From contig CAVVGT010000016.1 in the NCBI GenBank assembly GCA_963747775.1, forward strand, positions 248,001 through 312,000: DNA of 64,000 bases. The letters run 5' to 3'. Shown one piece after another: positions 27,025-35,345 of this stretch. How positions within the stretch are numbered: the stretch's first letter is position 1; the number at the start of each line of letters is the position of its first letter. Below the pieces are notes generated by a model. It worked only from the letters and a program-made list of their open reading frames with translations, was not told the origin of the DNA and searched no databases. The translations under genes and the position numbers were made by a program. The stretch comes from JAGVSZ01 sp963747775 (lineage in GTDB: Bacteria > Pseudomonadota > Gammaproteobacteria > Burkholderiales > SG8-39).

Positions 27025-27135
27025 CCCTCCCCTCCTGGTCAGGAGGGGTGGCGCGAAGCGCCGGGGTGGTTGAACAGGGTAATCCACACCACCCCGCCCG
27101 CTGCGCGGGCACCCCTCCTCATGAGAGGAGGGGAG
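27025..27135. repeat. Compound inverted repeat between convergent genes
   Basis: Two long arms mirror each other. The left arm has CCCCTCCTGGTCAGGAGGGG, a GGCGCGAAGCGCC hairpin and CGGGGTGGT; the right arm has ACCACCCCG, a GCCCGCTGCGCGGGC hairpin and CCCCTCCTCATGAGAGGAGG. Each arm holds its own hairpins and the whole pairs as one large cruciform. It lies between the acyltransferase pseudogene and the convergent protease gene, so it can end transcription from both sides. The layered design looks like a dispersed intergenic repeat rather than a simple terminator. Confidence 0.75.
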
Positions 27136-27143
27136 TTCCCGCA

Positions 27144-27914
27144 CTAGCGCTTGCCGCGCTTCATCAGCTCGACGAGATACCCGCTGGGAATCGCGTAGGT
27201 GATCCCGCTCGGCTGCGCGAGCACGGATTCCTTGGTGCCCTTCACGAACACCATGTTCACCACGCCGATCACCTCGCCGGTGGCGGGGGAGTAGACGGGA
27301 CTGCCGCTGTTCCCGGGGTAGGCGGTCGCATCGAGCTGAAACACCGGGAACGCGCCGCTCGTGAGCTGGCGGACCAGATGCGGGTCGAGCTGGCTCGAAT
27401 TCGTCATCGGGATCGCGATCGGCGTGATCGCCGCCACCATGCCGCGATGCGTGGCGGGATGCGGCCCGAGGACGTTACCGATCGGAAAGCCGGTGAACAG
27501 GATCGCCTCGCCTTCGCGCACGTCTTCGGAGTTGCGCAGAGTGAGCGGCGGCAGCGGCGGGCCCTCGATGCGCAGGAGCGCGAGGTCGTGCGCGGGGTCG
27601 GCCGCGCCGCGCGTCGCGGGCCGCAGCTGCGCCTCGCGCCCCTGACCCGCGATCAGGATCGCAATCGTCTCGAGCTTCTCCACATCGAGCGTTGCGGGCA
27701 GGACGTGGGCGTTGGTGACGATCGTCGCGCCGTCGCCGACCGCGAACCCGGTCCCGAGGAAGCGGAACGCCGGCGAGCGCGTGCGCTGGAACGACCCGAC
27801 CGCCACGACCGAAGCCTTGACGCGCTGGATCGTTTGCGGCGCATCGGACAGGGCCTGGGCCGACGCGCCGATCGGCGCCGACAGGGCTAGCGCCAGGAAC
27901 AGGCCGACGCGCAT
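27144..27914 (-). CDS. Exported trypsin-like serine protease (S1 fold)
   Basis: A 256-residue protein with a signal peptide (cleavage near ASA-QA). The catalytic triad is visible: His70 (TIVTNAHVLP), Asp110 (AHDLALLRIEG) and Ser203 (YPGNSGSPVYS). There is no PDZ domain after the protease fold, unlike DegP or HtrA. It ends the minus-strand unit that begins with polysaccharide genes; the transglycosylase gene ends 3 bp upstream of its start. Probable role is periplasmic or extracellular proteolysis connected to envelope assembly. Substrate unknown. Confidence 0.87.
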   Translation of the reverse strand: MRVGLFLALALSAPIGASAQALSDAPQTIQRVKASVVAVGSFQRTRSPAFRFLGTGFAVGDGATIVTNAHVLPATLDVEKLETIAILIAGQGREAQLRPATRGAADPAHDLALLRIEGPPLPPLTLRNSEDVREGEAILFTGFPIGNVLGPHPATHRGMVAAITPIAIPMTNSSQLDPHLVRQLTSGAFPVFQLDATAYPGNSGSPVYSPATGEVIGVVNMVFVKGTKESVLAQPSGITYAIPSGYLVELMKRGKR

Positions 27915-27917
27915 CGG

Positions 27918-28820
27918 CTACATCCGCGCGGCGCGCGCCGACGCGAGCAGCGGCGAGGGCTCGGCGAACTGCGGGTTGTACGGATGCTGCGGCGCGCCGT
28001 AGAGCCGCCGAACCTTCTTCACGTAGTCGCGCGTCTCGGCGTAGGGTGGCACGCCGCCGTGGCGATCGACCGCGCCCTCGCCCGCGTTGTAAGCCGCCGC
28101 GGCGAGCTCGACCTGCCCGCGGTAATACGCGAGGAGCCAGCGCAAATACGAAAGGCCGCCGCGCACGTTCTCGGCCGGGTCGTAGACGTTCTTGACGTTG
28201 AATCGGGTCGCCGTGTCTGGAATGAGTTGCATCAGACCGCGCGCGTCCTTCGGCGAGCGCGCGTAGGGCTCGAAGTTCGACTCCACGGCGACAATCGCAA
28301 GCGCTAGACGCGGGCTGACGTCGTACTTCGGCGCGAGCGTCCGCACCAGCTCCGCGAACTTCTGCTTGTAGGGCGGCAGGCCGGTGAACGTGTCGGCGCC
28401 GTCGTCGAACACCAGCACCGCCGCCGGCATCGTCGCGGGCTGCATGCAGTCGGGCAGGCGGTCGACCGCATCGCCGACGAAGCGCTGCATGCGCTGCGCA
28501 TGCGCGTGGCCCTGCGCGGCGGCCAGCCCGAACAGACTCGCGGCAAACGCGTCGTCGTGCGGGAGGCCGCGGCCGTTCGCGTACATCCAGCCGAGGCTGT
28601 ACTGTCCCTCCGCGTCGCCGCGCCGCGCCGCCTCACAGTAGAAGAAAGCGGCCTTGACGAGATCCTTCGGCACGCCTTCGCCGTGTTCGTGTGCGAGCGC
28701 GAGCACGACCAGTTCGCGGGGAGAGGCGTTTGCGTCGTACGCGACGAGCGGCTCCGCGGCCAGCGCGGCGCCGGCCGCGAGGAGGCCCAGGATCGCGCAT
28801 ACGCTGCGGCGAAAGGACAC
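27918..28820 (-). CDS. Sel1-repeat plus lytic transglycosylase (SLT) protein
   Basis: A 300-residue exported protein. After a signal peptide (cleavage near ALA-AE) there are two Sel1-like repeats (about 35-110), then a family-1 SLT domain (about 155-275): AIVAVESNFEPYARSPKDARGLMQLIP with catalytic Glu180, VRGGLSYLRWLL and ELAAAAYNAGEGAV. It cuts peptidoglycan to form 1,6-anhydro ends, probably opening space for polysaccharide export. The start is GTG at 28820 behind AGGAGG. It follows the epimerase gene by 10 bp. SLT proteins of this kind are frequent in exosortase-linked loci. Confidence 0.88.
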   Translation of the reverse strand: MSFRRSVCAILGLLAAGAALAAEPLVAYDANASPRELVVLALAHEHGEGVPKDLVKAAFFYCEAARRGDAEGQYSLGWMYANGRGLPHDDAFAASLFGLAAAQGHAHAQRMQRFVGDAVDRLPDCMQPATMPAAVLVFDDGADTFTGLPPYKQKFAELVRTLAPKYDVSPRLALAIVAVESNFEPYARSPKDARGLMQLIPDTATRFNVKNVYDPAENVRGGLSYLRWLLAYYRGQVELAAAAYNAGEGAVDRHGGVPPYAETRDYVKKVRRLYGAPQHPYNPQFAEPSPLLASARAARM

Positions 28821-28830
28821 CCGGCGCCTC

Positions 28831-29871
28831 CTACGTCCGCACCGGTGCGGCGGCGAAGCGCGCGACGTACCAGTGCAGCGCCTCGACCAAGCCGGCGCGC
28901 AAATCGTGCGTCGGTGCGTACCCCAGCAGGCGCACTGCCTTGCCGACGTCCGCCTGCGAGTGCCGTACGTCTCCGGCGCGGAACGCCTCGTGCACCGCGG
29001 CCGGCGCGTCGAGGTCGGGCAGCAGCTGGCGCAACAGGGCGTACAACCCGTTCAGCGTCGTCCGCTCGCCGACCGCGACGTTGTACACCTGGTTCACCGC
29101 CGCCTCGTCGGTGACGAGCGCGGCGCGCAGGTTGGCCTGCACCGCGTTGGCGACGTAGCAGAAGTCGCGGCTCGTCTCACCGTCGCCGTAGATCGAGACC
29201 CGCTCGCCGCGCAGCAGCGCGCGCACCCAGCGCGGGATCACCGCCGCATAGGCCCCCTCGGGATCCTGGCGCGCGCCGAACACGTTAAAGTAGCGCAGGC
29301 CGATCGCGCCCGTTCCATAGCAGCGCCCGAACACGTCGGCGTAGAGCTCGTTCAGGTGCTTGGTCACAGCGTAAGGGGAGAGCGGCGCGCCGATCTGGTC
29401 CTCGACCTTGGGCAGGTCCGGCTGGTCGCCGTAGGTCGAGCTCGACGCCGCATACACGAACCGGCGCGCGCCGGCTTCGCGCGCGGCGACGAGCACGTTG
29501 AGGAACCCGGTTGCGTTCGCCGCGTGCGTGAGGAGCGGATTCTCGATCGAGCGCGGCACCGAGCCGAGCGCCGCCTGGTGGAACACGATCTCGACCCGCT
29601 CACACGCGCGCCGGCAGGTCGCGAGATCGACGATGTCGCCCTCGACGAACGCGTGCCGACGCCAGGCCTCCTCGCCCACCGCGGCGCGCACCTCCTCGAG
29701 GTTGCGCTTATAGCCGGTGGAGAAGTTGTCCAGGCTCACGACTTCCTGCCCGAGCTTGAGCAGATGCTCCACCAGGTGCGAGCCGATAAAGCCCGCGCTG
29801 CCGGTGACGAGCCAGCGGCGCCGCGTTGCGCCGATTTCTCGCCGTAAGGATTCGTGTATCGGTTCGGTCAT
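28831..29871 (-). CDS. tviC: NAD-dependent UDP-hexuronate/hexosamine 4-epimerase (TviC/WbpP type)
   Basis: A 346-residue short-chain-dehydrogenase sugar epimerase. TGSAGFIGSHLVEHLLKLG is the NAD-binding Rossmann start, SSSTYGDQPDLPKVED and SPYAVTKHLNELYA give the catalytic Ser/Thr and YxxxK, and LRYFNVFGARQDPEGAYAAVIP is the TviC/WbpP signature. It turns UDP-GlcNAc-type sugars (or their uronic acids) into the Gal series. The dehydrogenase gene ends 3 bp upstream, so the pair likely makes UDP-GalNAcA for the polysaccharide. The exact substrate cannot be fixed. Confidence 0.88.
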   Translation of the reverse strand: MTEPIHESLRREIGATRRRWLVTGSAGFIGSHLVEHLLKLGQEVVSLDNFSTGYKRNLEEVRAAVGEEAWRRHAFVEGDIVDLATCRRACERVEIVFHQAALGSVPRSIENPLLTHAANATGFLNVLVAAREAGARRFVYAASSSTYGDQPDLPKVEDQIGAPLSPYAVTKHLNELYADVFGRCYGTGAIGLRYFNVFGARQDPEGAYAAVIPRWVRALLRGERVSIYGDGETSRDFCYVANAVQANLRAALVTDEAAVNQVYNVAVGERTTLNGLYALLRQLLPDLDAPAAVHEAFRAGDVRHSQADVGKAVRLLGYAPTHDLRAGLVEALHWYVARFAAAPVRT

Positions 29872-29874
29872 TCT

Positions 29875-31155
29875 CTACAGTCGCCAGACCCGGATGCCGT
29901 GCCCCCGCAGCTGCTCGGCGTCGTGCTGGCCCTTCACGTCGACCAGCAGCCCGCCGGCCGCGAGCTTCGCGAGGTAGTCCTCGAGCGGGCGCGCCTTGAA
30001 TTCCTTGTGCGCGACCGCCGCGACGAGCGCGTTCGCTTTGGGCATGTGCTCCCAGGCCTTGAGTTCGACGCCATACTCGTGCACCGCTTCGCCCGGATCG
30101 GCGAGCGGATCATGCACGTGCACGGTTACCCCGTAGGACTCGAGCTCACGGATGATGTCGATCACGCGCGAGTTGCGCAGATCCGGGCAGTCCTCCTTGA
30201 AGGTGAGCCCGAGCACGTTCACGTGCGCGCCCTTCACCGAGAACCCCGCCTGGATCAGGTGCTTCACGGTCTGCTCGGCGACGAACTTGCCCATGCCGTC
30301 GTTGATGCGCCGCCCCGCGAGGATCACCTGCGGGTGATAGCCGATCATGTCGGCCTTGTGCGTGAGGTAGTAGGGATCGACGCCGATGCAGTGTCCGCCC
30401 ACGAGGCCGGGCCGGAACGGCAGGAAGTTCCACTTCGTCCCCGCCGCCTTGAGCACCTCGAGGGTGTCGATGCCAAGCTTGTGGAAGATCAGCGCCAGCT
30501 CGTTCATGAGCGCGATGTTGAGGTCGCGCTGAGTATTTTCGATCACCTTGGCCGCCTCGGCCACTTTGATACTGCTCGCCCGGTGGACCCCGGCGGTCAC
30601 CACGCTGCCATACACGCGCGCGACGCGCTCGAGCGTCTCCGGCGTATCGCCCGACACGACTTTCACGATCTTGGTGAGCGTGTGCTCTTTGTCCCCGGGG
30701 TTGATTCGCTCGGGCGAGTAGCCAACGAAGAAATCCTGCTTCCACTTCATCCCCGAGTGCTTCTCGACCACCGGGATGCAGATCTCCTCGGTCGCACCGG
30801 GATACACGGTGGACTCGTAGACGATCGTCGCGCCGCGCTTGAGATTCGTCCCCACCGACTCGCTCGCGCCGAGCAGCGGCCCGAAGTCCGGCTGATGCGC
30901 CTCATCGATCGGGGTCGGCACCGCGACGATCACGAAGTCGGCGTCCTTCAGCGCAGCGGGATCTGTGGTCGCGCGCAGTTGCGTCGCGGCCTTCAGCTCC
31001 GCGGTGCTGACTTCGCCGGTTGGGTCGACGTGCCGCCGGTACGCATCCACTTTCGCGGCGGAGAGGTCGAAGCCGATGGTTGGGTGCTGCTTGCCAAACT
31101 CGACCGCGAGCGGAAGCCCGACGTAGCCGAGGCCGACGATTGCAATGGTGGTCAT
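29875..31155 (-). CDS. tviB: UDP-N-acetylhexosamine 6-dehydrogenase (TviB/WbpO type)
   Basis: A 426-residue nucleotide-sugar dehydrogenase. MTTIAIVGLGYVGLPLAVEFG is the NAD site, PTPIDEAHQPDFGPL is typical of the TviB branch, and GGHCIGVDPYYL carries the catalytic Cys256. KVAEAAKVIENTQRDLNIALMNEL is the dimer helix. It oxidises UDP-GlcNAc or UDP-GalNAc twice to the uronic acid. It is paired with the TviC-like epimerase (3-bp gap) and lies 7 bp after prsT in one minus-strand operon. Confidence 0.92.
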   Translation of the reverse strand: MTTIAIVGLGYVGLPLAVEFGKQHPTIGFDLSAAKVDAYRRHVDPTGEVSTAELKAATQLRATTDPAALKDADFVIVAVPTPIDEAHQPDFGPLLGASESVGTNLKRGATIVYESTVYPGATEEICIPVVEKHSGMKWKQDFFVGYSPERINPGDKEHTLTKIVKVVSGDTPETLERVARVYGSVVTAGVHRASSIKVAEAAKVIENTQRDLNIALMNELALIFHKLGIDTLEVLKAAGTKWNFLPFRPGLVGGHCIGVDPYYLTHKADMIGYHPQVILAGRRINDGMGKFVAEQTVKHLIQAGFSVKGAHVNVLGLTFKEDCPDLRNSRVIDIIRELESYGVTVHVHDPLADPGEAVHEYGVELKAWEHMPKANALVAAVAHKEFKARPLEDYLAKLAAGGLLVDVKGQHDAEQLRGHGIRVWRL

Positions 31156-31162
31156 GGTGTGA

Positions 31163-33946
31163 TCAGAGTTGCTTCAGGAGTTCGTTTGCCTCGGTTTTGA
31201 GAGGACTCTCGTTCTTGGCGTTCGCCACGACCTCGAGCTCCTTCCGCGCGGTTGCCTTGTCGCCGGACTTGAGCAGCGCCTTCGCGTAATGCATGCGGAT
31301 TTCGAGCGCGTTCGGCGCTGCACCTGCCGCCTTGCCCAGCATCTCGAGACCGCGCATCGCATCCCCCTGGTTAACGAGGATCCAGCCGTAGGTGTCCTGG
31401 ATCGCCGGATTGTTGGGGGCGAAGTTGTACGCCTGCTCCGCGTATCCGGCCGCCGCGGGATCCTTCAACTCGTAAAGCGACCATGCCAGGTTGTTGAGCG
31501 CGAGGGCGTTCTCCGGCTGCAGCTCGAGCACCTCTCGATACTGCCTGCTCGCCTGCCGGTAATTCCGGTTCCGGATGTCGAGATCGGCGAGGTAGAAGCG
31601 GACGACGGCATCCTTCGGGTTCTGCTTGAGCCATTTGGCCACGAGTGCGTCGGCGTTCGCCTGCTGCCCGGCAGCCGTCAGCAGCTGGTGTTCCCGGACC
31701 GCGAGCTGGGGCAACGGCTGGCGCTTGGACGCCTCCGCGTACACCTTGGCCGCTTCCGCGAACCTCTTCTGGCTCGCGAGAACGTCACCCTCCATCGCGA
31801 ACCCGATCGCCTGCTTCGGGCGACGGCTCTGCACTTCGCGCGCCTCCTTACTCGCGTCATCAACCCGACCTGCGGCCAGCTGCACGACGATGATCTCGCG
31901 CGCGATCTCGAGGTTTTCAGGGCTGAGCGCGAGCGCCCTGCGCAACGACTGAAGAGCCGCGTCGTATTCCTTGGCGCCGAATTGCACCGCGGCAAGCCGC
32001 ATCAGCGGCGCGGGCGACTGGGGGAGCACCCCGACGAGTCGGTTGAGCGTGGCGATCGCCTGGTTCGTGTCGCCGGCTGCGAGCTGAGCGCCTGCGAGAG
32101 CCTCCATGACCAGGACATCGCTCGGCAGCGCCGCCGATGCGGCCTGCGCCGCGGCAAGTGCGGCTTTCGCGTCCCGCGCCTGGACGTGGTGGGAGATAAG
32201 CGCGAGCCGCGCCGGTGCCCACTGCGGGTTGGCGGCCACCGCACGGTCGAGCGTCGCAGCGACCTCCTTCGCCGGCGCGCCGGTCGCCGCCTGAATCCGC
32301 GCGAGCGCGAGGATCGCGCTCTCGTTTTTCCGCGCCTTCGCGACAATCGCTTCGACGCGCTTCCTCGCGTCGTCGGGCCGCTTCTCGGCGAGGTCGAGCT
32401 GCGCGAGGTTGGCGGCCGCCGGCAGGTAGTCGAACTGCAGCGAGAGCGCGCGCTCGAAGTTCGCCCGCGCGTTCTTGCGGTCCTGCTTCGCGAGGTAGAC
32501 TGTGCCTTTCACGTTGTACGTGAGCGGATTCTTGGGTTGTTTCTTCTCGAGGTTCGCGACCGCGGTGAGCGCCTTGTCGTATTCCTTCCGGCGCAGGTGC
32601 GCGGCGATGAGCGCAAGGTCGGCCTGGTACTGGGACTCGTCGAGTCCGGAGGCTTCCTCGAGGTCCCTGAGCGCGCGATCCACGTCGCCCGTCGCGAACC
32701 GCAGCTGTGCGGCACGCGTCCGGAGCGCGGCGTCGTCCTTCGCGAGGGCCACAGCCTGGTCGTAGTACTTCGCGGCATCCGCCAATCGGTTGTTGGCGAG
32801 CGCGATCTCGCCGGCGAGCCGGAGGACCGCGGGATTCTGCGGCGCGCCGCGGAGCGCGGGTTCGAGCACCTCCTCCGCCTTGGCCGGCTGCCCGATGCGC
32901 AGATAGGTCAGCGTCAGGAGGTTCCGGGCGGCAAGGCTGTTGGGGTAGCGCGCGAGCACCCGCCTCAGATACTCCTCGGCGGCGCCCATGCCGCCGAGCT
33001 GAAGCTCGATCCCGCCGGCGAGGAGCTGGGTCGGCGCATGGTCGGGCGCGACTTTGAGCACCTGCTGGATCGCCTCGCGGGCCTTGGCGGCCTCACCCTT
33101 GCGGAAGGCGAGCAGCGCCTCGAGGTAGCTCGAGCGCACGTCTTTCGGGATCGCTTTGCGCATCGCGGCGATCTCGGTCGCCGCGCGATCGTAGTTCTTC
33201 GAGTCGATCAGCAACGAGACGAACGTGAACCGCGCCGCCGCGTTGTACGGCTGCGCTTTCACGAGCGTGGCGAGGACCTGCGCGGCGTCCCCGGGCCTGT
33301 TCGAAACGATCAACAGCTCCGCCTTGAGTGCCAGCGCCTCAGGCAGATCCGGTGCCTTGGCGAGAACGTCGTCGACGACCTTCGTCGCACCAGGAAGATC
33401 ACGCCCGCCAGCCATGATGCGCGCCTCGACCACGCGCGCCTGTGGATGATCCGGCTTGGCCGCGAGCGCCGCCGCGACGGCCGCGCGCGCCTCGTCCAGC
33501 TGCCCTTGCGCAAGATGCGCTTCGGCGAGCGTCGTCTTCACCGCAGCTTCTGCGGCGGGATCGGCGAGTTTCACCGCCCCGAGTTCGGCCGTTGCCTTCC
33601 TGAACTCGCCGATCGCGATCAACGACTGGGCGAGTCGCGGGTAGACCTGCTCCGGCGGGTACTTGTATTCGAGCGCGCGGCGGAACTCCTTCTCCGCAGA
33701 CACGTAATCGCCGGACTTCGCGAGCGAGACGCCAAGCAGGTAGCGTGCCTCGGCATTCTGCGGCTCGGCCTGGAGCGCGTTCTTGAGCTGGATCGTCGCG
33801 GCTTTCTGGTCGTTCTTGGCCATGTATGCCTTGGCCGAGGCGACGAGCTGGTCGGATTTGTCCTGCCCGCATCCGGCAACCAGGGCGGCGGCGAGCGCGG
33901 TAGTTACGGCAACGACAACGAGTTTCGGCAAGTGAGCACGCTTCAC
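31163..33946 (-). CDS. prsT: PrsT-like TPR lipoprotein of PEP-CTERM systems
   Basis: A 927-residue lipoprotein: lipobox LVAGC with Cys26, then about 20 tetratricopeptide repeats filling the rest (regular A/Y/L spacing such as NAEARYLLGVSLAKSGDYVSAEKEFRRAL and NALALNNLAWSLYELKDPAAAGYAEQAY). This very long TPR lipoprotein accompanies the PrsK/PrsR pair in exosortase-containing genomes. It may scaffold the polysaccharide or PEP-CTERM export machinery at the membrane. The start is GTG at 33946 with an AAGGAT site inside the end of prsR, 1 nt after its stop. Confidence 0.9.
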   Translation of the reverse strand: MKRAHLPKLVVVAVTTALAAALVAGCGQDKSDQLVASAKAYMAKNDQKAATIQLKNALQAEPQNAEARYLLGVSLAKSGDYVSAEKEFRRALEYKYPPEQVYPRLAQSLIAIGEFRKATAELGAVKLADPAAEAAVKTTLAEAHLAQGQLDEARAAVAAALAAKPDHPQARVVEARIMAGGRDLPGATKVVDDVLAKAPDLPEALALKAELLIVSNRPGDAAQVLATLVKAQPYNAAARFTFVSLLIDSKNYDRAATEIAAMRKAIPKDVRSSYLEALLAFRKGEAAKAREAIQQVLKVAPDHAPTQLLAGGIELQLGGMGAAEEYLRRVLARYPNSLAARNLLTLTYLRIGQPAKAEEVLEPALRGAPQNPAVLRLAGEIALANNRLADAAKYYDQAVALAKDDAALRTRAAQLRFATGDVDRALRDLEEASGLDESQYQADLALIAAHLRRKEYDKALTAVANLEKKQPKNPLTYNVKGTVYLAKQDRKNARANFERALSLQFDYLPAAANLAQLDLAEKRPDDARKRVEAIVAKARKNESAILALARIQAATGAPAKEVAATLDRAVAANPQWAPARLALISHHVQARDAKAALAAAQAASAALPSDVLVMEALAGAQLAAGDTNQAIATLNRLVGVLPQSPAPLMRLAAVQFGAKEYDAALQSLRRALALSPENLEIAREIIVVQLAAGRVDDASKEAREVQSRRPKQAIGFAMEGDVLASQKRFAEAAKVYAEASKRQPLPQLAVREHQLLTAAGQQANADALVAKWLKQNPKDAVVRFYLADLDIRNRNYRQASRQYREVLELQPENALALNNLAWSLYELKDPAAAGYAEQAYNFAPNNPAIQDTYGWILVNQGDAMRGLEMLGKAAGAAPNALEIRMHYAKALLKSGDKATARKELEVVANAKNESPLKTEANELLKQL

Positions 33947-33947
33947 G

Positions 33948-35345
33948 TCAGGATCCTTTTTCGCTGGAGACTTTCGCGGCCGCGTCGTTCGGCTGCCGCA
34001 GGCCGAATCGCTCGAGCAGGTCGTAGAGCGTCGGACGGCTCACGCCGAGCAGCTCCGCCGCCCGGCTGACATTCCCGTTTACGCGGCCGAGCACACGGAG
34101 GACGGCCTGTTTCTCGGCCTCGTCGCGCACTTGGCGCAGGTTGAACACCTCGTCCTCCACCCCGGCCGGCAAGCCCAGGTCGGCCGCCCGGATGGCGGAG
34201 GCGTCGGTCATGATCACCGCGCGCTTCATGCAGTTCTCGAGCTCGCGCACGTTGCCGGGCCAGGCGTACGTCTCGATCGTGCTCACCGCGTCGGGCGCGA
34301 GCGTCGACGCGCCGCGGCGCTGCTCCGCGGCAAACCGCCGGACGAAGGCGTGCGCGAGCAGGCTCGCATCGCCGGGCCGTTTCCGGAGCGGCGGGATCTC
34401 AAGCACGATTTCGGCGAGGCGGTAGTACAGATCCTCGCGGAACTTGCCCTGCGTCATTAGCTCTTTCAGGTTCTGGTGCGTGGCGCAGACGATGCGCACC
34501 TCGATCGGGATCTCCTCGCGACCGCCGACGCGCTCGATCACGCGCGCCTGCAGGAACCGCAGAAGCTTCGACTGCAGCGAGAGCGGGAGGTCGCCGATCT
34601 CGTCGAGGAACAGCGTGCCCCGGTGCGCGGTCTCGATCTTGCCGAGCGTCTGTTTGACCGCACCGGTGAATGCGCCCTTCTCGTAACCGAAGAGCTCGCT
34701 CTCCAGCAGCGTCTCTGGAATCGCCGCGCAGTTGATCGCGACGAAGCGTTCCTTGCGCCGCTGCGAAAGGTCGTGGAGCCCCCTCGCGACGAGCTCCTTG
34801 CCGGTGCCGGACTCGCCGAGAAGCAGTACGGTCGCCGTCGTCGGCGCGACCTTCTCGGTCGTGCGGCAGATGCGCAGCAGCTCCGGGTCCCGGGTCAGGA
34901 TACCCCCGAGTGCAGATGGCTGCTGCGCAACCTGGAGACGGCGGTTCTCCTCCTGGAGCTCGTAGAGACGGTAGGCACGCTCGATCGTCAGCGCGAGGAG
35001 CTCGGACTCGAACGGCTTGGCGTAGAAATCGTACGCGCCGAGCGCGATGGCCTTGAGTGCGTTCGTGCGGTCGTTCTGGCCGGTGAGCACGATAATCTTC
35101 GTGTCGGGCGCGAGGGCAATCAGCTCCTCCAGCAGCCGGAACCCTTCGGTCGGGTCGTCGGGATGCGGCGGCAGGCCGAGATCCATGGTCACGACCGCCG
35201 GCTCGAATCGCCGCAGCTGCGCGACCGCCGTCTCGCGATCCCCGGCGACGACGGTCTCGAACCGGTCGAACGCCCAGCGCATCTGCTTCTGGAGGGCCGG
35301 ATCGTCCTCGACGATCAGGAGCGGCCTGCGTTTGGCGTCGTTCAT
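33948..35345 (-). CDS. prsR: PrsR-like sigma-54-dependent response regulator
   Basis: A 465-residue NtrC-type regulator. The receiver domain (about 5-125) has the phospho-acceptor Asp55 (VVTMDLGLPPHP). The AAA+ domain (about 145-385) has GESGTGKE (Walker A), FGYEKGAFTGAVKQT (the GAFTGA loop that contacts sigma-54) and GTLFLDEIGDLP (Walker B). The end is a Fis-type helix-turn-helix (NVSRAAELLGVSRPTLYDLLERFG). It activates sigma-54 promoters of PEP-CTERM genes in relatives. Its start overlaps the end of prsK by 4 nt (ATGA). Confidence 0.93.
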   Translation of the reverse strand: MNDAKRRPLLIVEDDPALQKQMRWAFDRFETVVAGDRETAVAQLRRFEPAVVTMDLGLPPHPDDPTEGFRLLEELIALAPDTKIIVLTGQNDRTNALKAIALGAYDFYAKPFESELLALTIERAYRLYELQEENRRLQVAQQPSALGGILTRDPELLRICRTTEKVAPTTATVLLLGESGTGKELVARGLHDLSQRRKERFVAINCAAIPETLLESELFGYEKGAFTGAVKQTLGKIETAHRGTLFLDEIGDLPLSLQSKLLRFLQARVIERVGGREEIPIEVRIVCATHQNLKELMTQGKFREDLYYRLAEIVLEIPPLRKRPGDASLLAHAFVRRFAAEQRRGASTLAPDAVSTIETYAWPGNVRELENCMKRAVIMTDASAIRAADLGLPAGVEDEVFNLRQVRDEAEKQAVLRVLGRVNGNVSRAAELLGVSRPTLYDLLERFGLRQPNDAAAKVSSEKGS

